A stretch of 64,000 nucleotides of DNA from Hominimerdicola alba (lineage in GTDB: Bacteria; Bacillota; Clostridia; Oscillospirales; Ruminococcaceae), in contig NZ_FOAT01000002.1 of assembly GCF_900109655.1 (NCBI RefSeq), forward strand, positions 88,299-152,298, written 5' to 3'. Positions 61,001-64,000 of the stretch are shown piece after piece. Every line of letters starts with the position of its first letter. The first letter of the stretch is position 1. The notes beneath the pieces were generated by a model. The model was not told the DNA's origin, did no database searches, and saw only the letters and a program-made list of their open reading frames with translations. The translations under genes and the position numbers were made by a program.

Positions 61001-61453
61001 CTATTTGCTTAGTACACAATTGTATCGGACAGCAACTCCATCAGGATATTCAACTACGATTCTTTCCTCGGCAAAGCCACACTTACGGTAGAATCCGATC
61101 GAATCATCGTCCGTTTGTGCTTCTATTCTTTCCAAATCCTCTGATTCCATTATATATTGGAGCATATTGCTGCCGATTCCTTTACGACGGTCTTTTTCAG
61201 ATACAGCTATTCCAATGATTTCCGCTACAGCATCTGATAGTTTCAGAATAATCATTCCTGTTTTCACACCTTGATTCTCGCATACATATACACTCACAAA
61301 TGGGGCGTTTAACAAATCTTCCATTTGTTTTTTGAAGTCCTCATATGTCGGATGGTGCATACACGAAGCATAAATCAAGAATGCCTCTTTTGAAAGGATC
61401 CAGTCTTTATCATCATATAACATTACGTTCATTAATAGCCTCACAAATTCCAA
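61001..61453 (-). CDS. GNAT family N-acetyltransferase
   Basis: 150 residues. The acetyl-CoA-binding motif is SEKDRRKGIGSNMLQYIME (about 96-114; R-x-x-G-x-G), with the preceding strand AEIIGIAV and the following IGFYRKCGF. The substrate is unknown. Weak ribosome-binding site (GTGAGG). Confidence 0.9.
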   Translation of the reverse strand: MEFVRLLMNVMLYDDKDWILSKEAFLIYASCMHHPTYEDFKKQMEDLLNAPFVSVYVCENQGVKTGMIILKLSDAVAEIIGIAVSEKDRRKGIGSNMLQYIMESEDLERIEAQTDDDSIGFYRKCGFAEERIVVEYPDGVAVRYNCVLSK

Positions 61454-61468
61454 TCTATCTTAATAACA

Positions 61469-61497
61469 ATTATAGCACACGATTTTTGCTCTGTCAA
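61469..61497 (-). promoter_or_regulatory. Sigma-A promoter of the GNAT gene
   Basis: Minus strand TTGACA (61492-61497), 17 bp, TATAAT (61469-61474): perfect consensus. Confidence 0.9.
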
Positions 61498-61570
61498 ATC
61501 GATCGTAAAAAGACTTCTTTATAGTGCCCCGCCTTCGGCAGGTGGAAGAATACATCTCAAATATATATTA

Positions 61571-61735
61571 TATGGTTATACCGCTGACACACCAAATTTA
61601 TTTGTGTTATATCGGAACTTGAAATACTTGGTGGATATCCTTTCCCCCGCTGCAGGCGGGGGAAAGGATATCATCAACACGATAGTTTATTGTTATATAT
61701 CGCTTTGGAGTGGTGTACTAAAGGGATAGCCGTAA
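61571..61735. mobile_element. MITE-like element, copy 2
   Basis: About 165 bp, same ends as copy 1 (TATGGTTATACCGCTGACAC and TGGTGTACTAAAGGGATAGC) and a perfect 17-bp central stem (61634-61650 with 61656-61672). Two stem positions differ from copy 1, and in both the partner base has changed to keep pairing. Confidence 0.75.
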
Positions 61736-61738
61736 ACA

Positions 61739-61776
61739 AAAAGAGTGCATGAGGAACGATGCCTCATACACTCTTG
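61739..61776 (-). terminator. Terminator of glnN
   Basis: Minus strand stem AAGAGTGTATGAGG / CCTCATGCACTCTT followed by TTTTTG, 14 bp beyond the stop. Confidence 0.88.
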
Positions 61777-61789
61777 TATACGTAATTGA

Positions 61790-63871
61790 TTATTTAACGT
61801 AGAACAGCAGCTGACCGTATGTGGGATAAGGCCAGTACTTCTCACCTACCAGAGTTTCGATCTCATCAGCGGAAGCTCTCAGCTCGCCCATAGCAACGAA
61901 TACGGTATCGTGATAGTAGTTAGCAAGTGCTTCAACATCGTCGATATCCTTTGCCTTGATCTCTGCTTCTTCCAGTGCGGAAAGTCTGCGGTAGGTCTGT
62001 GAAGCCAGTGCGGAAAGTCTCTTTACAAGATCGTCCTCGAAAGAGGTATCTGCGCCGCATTCCTTAGCCAGTGCGGAAGTCTGTGCAAGCTCCTTGATAT
62101 AGGTAGCAACAGCAGGCAGGATATCCTTCTTAGCCATATCTATCATGGTCAGAGCTTCGATGTTGATTGTCTTGCAGTATTCGTCCAGCAGTATCTCAAC
62201 TCTTGATCTCAGCTCGGTCTCGCTGTAAACATTGTACTTCGAGAACAGCTCAACGTTCTTGGGTGCGAGATATGTGGGTATAGCCTCGGGGGTGCTCTTC
62301 AGGTTCAGCAGACCTCTCTTCTCAGCCTCAGCTACCCAGTCAACAGAATAGCCGTCGCCGTTGAAGATGATGTTCTTGCTTTCCTTGATGGTGTTCTTGA
62401 TGAGGTCGTCCAGTGCGTCCTGAAAATTATCAGCCTTTTCAAGAACATCTGCGAAATCGTCCAGTACCTTTGCAACGATGGTGTTGAGTACTGTATTGGG
62501 ACCTGCGCAGGAAAGTCTTGAACCGGGGCTTCTGAACTCGAACTTGTTGCCTGTGAAAGCAAAAGGAGAAGTTCTGTTTCTGTCGGTAGTATCCTTAGCG
62601 AAGTGAGGAAGAACGTCAACGCCGATCTCCATCTCAACGTGCTCGCCCTCATACTTGTAGCCGTTAACGATGGAATCCAGAACACCTGTCAGCTCATCGC
62701 CGAGGAATATGGATATTATAGCGGGAGGAGCTTCGTTAGCGCCCAGTCTGTGATCGTTGCCCGCAGTTGCTACGCAGGCTCTAAGTACGTCCTGATAATC
62801 AAACACTGCCTTGATAACAGCAGTCAGGAACAGCAGGAACTGAGCATTCTCCGCAGGGGTCTTGCCGGGTTCGAGAAGATTGATGCCTGTATTTGTTGAA
62901 AGCGACCAGTTGTTGTGCTTGCCCGAACCGTTGATGCCTGCAAAAGGCTTTTCGTGGAGCAGGCACTTGAAGCCGTGCTTTCTTGCAGTACGCTTCATGA
63001 TCTCCATGGTCAGCTGATTGTGGTCGGTAGCGATATTTGTAGTGCCGTAGATGGGAGCAAGCTCGTGCTGTGCGGGAGCGACCTCGTTGTGCTTGGTCTT
63101 GGCATGGATACCCAGTCTCCATAGCTGTTCGTCCAGATCCTTCATATAAGCGGCAACTCTTGTCTTGATAGTACCGAAGTAGTGATCTTCAAGCTCCTGA
63201 CCCTTGGGTGCGGGTGCGCCGAAGAGAGTTCTGCCTGTGAAGATCATGTCCTTTCTGTGAGAATACATCTCTCTGTCAACAAGGAAGTATTCCTGCTCGG
63301 GACCTACGTTGGAGATAACTCTTGTAGCATCGGAACCGAAGAGCTTCAGTACTCTCAGTGCAGACTTGTTGATAGCTTCCATAGATCTCAGCAGGGGAGT
63401 TTTCTTATCCAGTGCTTCACCGTTGTAGGAGCAGAAAGCTGTAGGTATGCAGAGGGTCTTTTCCTTTATGAAAGCGTAGGAAGTAGGATCCCATGCGGTA
63501 TAACCTCTTGCTTCAAAAGTAGCTCTCAGTCCGCCTGAGGGGAATGAGGAAGCATCAGGCTCGCCCTTTACCAGCTCCTTGCCCGAGAATTCCATAATAA
63601 CATGGCCGCCCTCGGCAGGTGTGATGAAGCTGTCTAGCTTTTCAGCAGTAAGACCTGTCATAGGCTGGAACCAGTGAGTGTAATGTGTGCAGCCCTTTTC
63701 AACTGCCCAATCCTTCATGGCATTTGCAACGATGTTAGCAACATCGGGTGCTAGCGGATCGCCGTAGTCCATAGTCTTTTTCAGTGCTTTGTAAGTTGCC
63801 TTGGGCAGCTTTTCTCTCATTACCGATTCATTGAATACATCTGAGCCAAATATCTCGGGTACGCTTATCAT
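61790..63871 (-). CDS. glnN: Glutamine synthetase, type III
   Basis: Makes glutamine from glutamate, ammonia and ATP. 693 residues, the long GSIII form, with the shared catalytic blocks [39 protein letters not shown] and [17 protein letters not shown], and a GSIII-specific N- and C-terminal extension. CTGGAGGG precedes the ATG. GSIII is the main or only glutamine synthetase in many Ruminococcus and Bacteroides. Confidence 0.97.
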   Translation of the reverse strand: MISVPEIFGSDVFNESVMREKLPKATYKALKKTMDYGDPLAPDVANIVANAMKDWAVEKGCTHYTHWFQPMTGLTAEKLDSFITPAEGGHVIMEFSGKELVKGEPDASSFPSGGLRATFEARGYTAWDPTSYAFIKEKTLCIPTAFCSYNGEALDKKTPLLRSMEAINKSALRVLKLFGSDATRVISNVGPEQEYFLVDREMYSHRKDMIFTGRTLFGAPAPKGQELEDHYFGTIKTRVAAYMKDLDEQLWRLGIHAKTKHNEVAPAQHELAPIYGTTNIATDHNQLTMEIMKRTARKHGFKCLLHEKPFAGINGSGKHNNWSLSTNTGINLLEPGKTPAENAQFLLFLTAVIKAVFDYQDVLRACVATAGNDHRLGANEAPPAIISIFLGDELTGVLDSIVNGYKYEGEHVEMEIGVDVLPHFAKDTTDRNRTSPFAFTGNKFEFRSPGSRLSCAGPNTVLNTIVAKVLDDFADVLEKADNFQDALDDLIKNTIKESKNIIFNGDGYSVDWVAEAEKRGLLNLKSTPEAIPTYLAPKNVELFSKYNVYSETELRSRVEILLDEYCKTINIEALTMIDMAKKDILPAVATYIKELAQTSALAKECGADTSFEDDLVKRLSALASQTYRRLSALEEAEIKAKDIDDVEALANYYHDTVFVAMGELRASADEIETLVGEKYWPYPTYGQLLFYVK

Positions 63872-63891
63872 AATTATCCCTCCAGAATAAT

Positions 63892-63923
63892 AAAAAGCGC
63901 TGCGGACTAAGCGTCCACAGCGC
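63892..63923 (-). promoter_or_regulatory. Terminator-type hairpin in the glnN leader (possible attenuator)
   Basis: Minus strand stem GCGCTGTGGAC (63913-63923) / GTCCGCAGCGC (63897-63907), one mismatch, directly followed by T5, and 20 bp before the glnN ATG. It lies between the promoter at 63944 and the ribosome-binding site, so a full-length message must read through it. Confidence 0.75.
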
Positions 63924-63943
63924 CATTGCTGTTAACAAATATG

Positions 63944-63972
63944 AGTATACACCGATATCTCCGATTTGTCAA
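63944..63972 (-). promoter_or_regulatory. Sigma-A promoter of glnN
   Basis: Minus strand TTGACA (63967-63972), 17 bp, TATACT (63944-63949). Expected start near 63937, leader about 66 bases. Confidence 0.88.
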
Positions 63973-64000
63973 GAGGTTTTTTGATTTTCAGCCAAAAGGA

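Overview
The window reads as a low-to-mid GC Gram-positive anaerobe of the Ruminococcus type (Oscillospiraceae; R. albus or a close relative is my best guess). Support: two secreted proteins ending in type I dockerins with the AAHVKGKK repeat style, a type III glutamine synthetase, a V/A-type ATPase, a bifunctional AdhE, a large carbohydrate-uptake locus, and sigma-A promoters that nearly all have 17-bp spacers. Species assignment is inference from gene style; no rRNA gene is present. I see no tRNA, rRNA, CRISPR array, transposase or prophage gene.

Layout. (1) 1-7990, + strand: the end of the spc operon and the alpha operon (rplR, rpsE, rpmD, rplO, secY, adk, map, a KOW protein, infA, rpmJ, rpsM, rpsK, rpsD, rpoA, rplQ), closed by a terminator and followed by a 277-bp nested-palindrome element. 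(2) 8290-12030, - strand: glycolysis genes gpmI and tpiA, a small membrane protein and a ferritin-like hypothetical. (3) 12.2-14.5 kb: three small + strand genes of unknown role, bracketed by two inverted copies of a hairpin repeat; a parS-like 30-bp palindrome follows. (4) 14.6-22.99 kb, - strand: one long apparent operon, pdxK-trmL, then ten genes (eleven units) of a small two-TM protein family with a PH-like C-terminal half, then degV. (5) 23.0-25.8 kb: a 5'-truncated dockerin gene, a MITE-like element and an intact leucine-rich-repeat dockerin protein. (6) 26.08-39.65 kb, + strand: a ten-gene carbohydrate-transport locus with two LolD/MacB-type ATPases, one very large binding protein, two MalF/MalG-type permease pairs and three accessory proteins (NHL/TPR membrane protein, Yip1-family membrane protein, DUF5696-like secreted protein). 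(7) 39.7-47.5 kb: a CapA-like lipoprotein, adhE, a TrmN6-like methyltransferase, a DUF3592 protein, hom and an ACT-domain regulator. (8) 47.6-57.4 kb: the V/A-type ATPase operon G/H-C-I-K-F-E-A-B-D plus a DUF308 protein, with a second parS-like site between B and D. (9) 57.4-64 kb: a DHHW lipoprotein, a diacylglycerol-kinase-like protein, a DIP1984-like protein, a GNAT acetyltransferase, two MITE-like elements and glnN with a terminator hairpin in its leader.

How it fits together. The two parS-like sites and the ribosomal operon suggest an origin-proximal segment. The transport locus is the best candidate for a multi-part system: its gene set is coherent and co-oriented, its main promoter has a LacI-family-type operator just upstream, and it pairs ATPases of an export-associated family with import-type permeases. 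The PH-like array is the other unusual region; its repeated junctions record tandem duplication and probable gene conversion.

Limits. All calls come from reading the sequence and the translated products; no homology search, structure prediction or RNA folding was run. Domain names for the PH-like, DUF and DIP1984 proteins are from recognition of general character and need a profile search to confirm.
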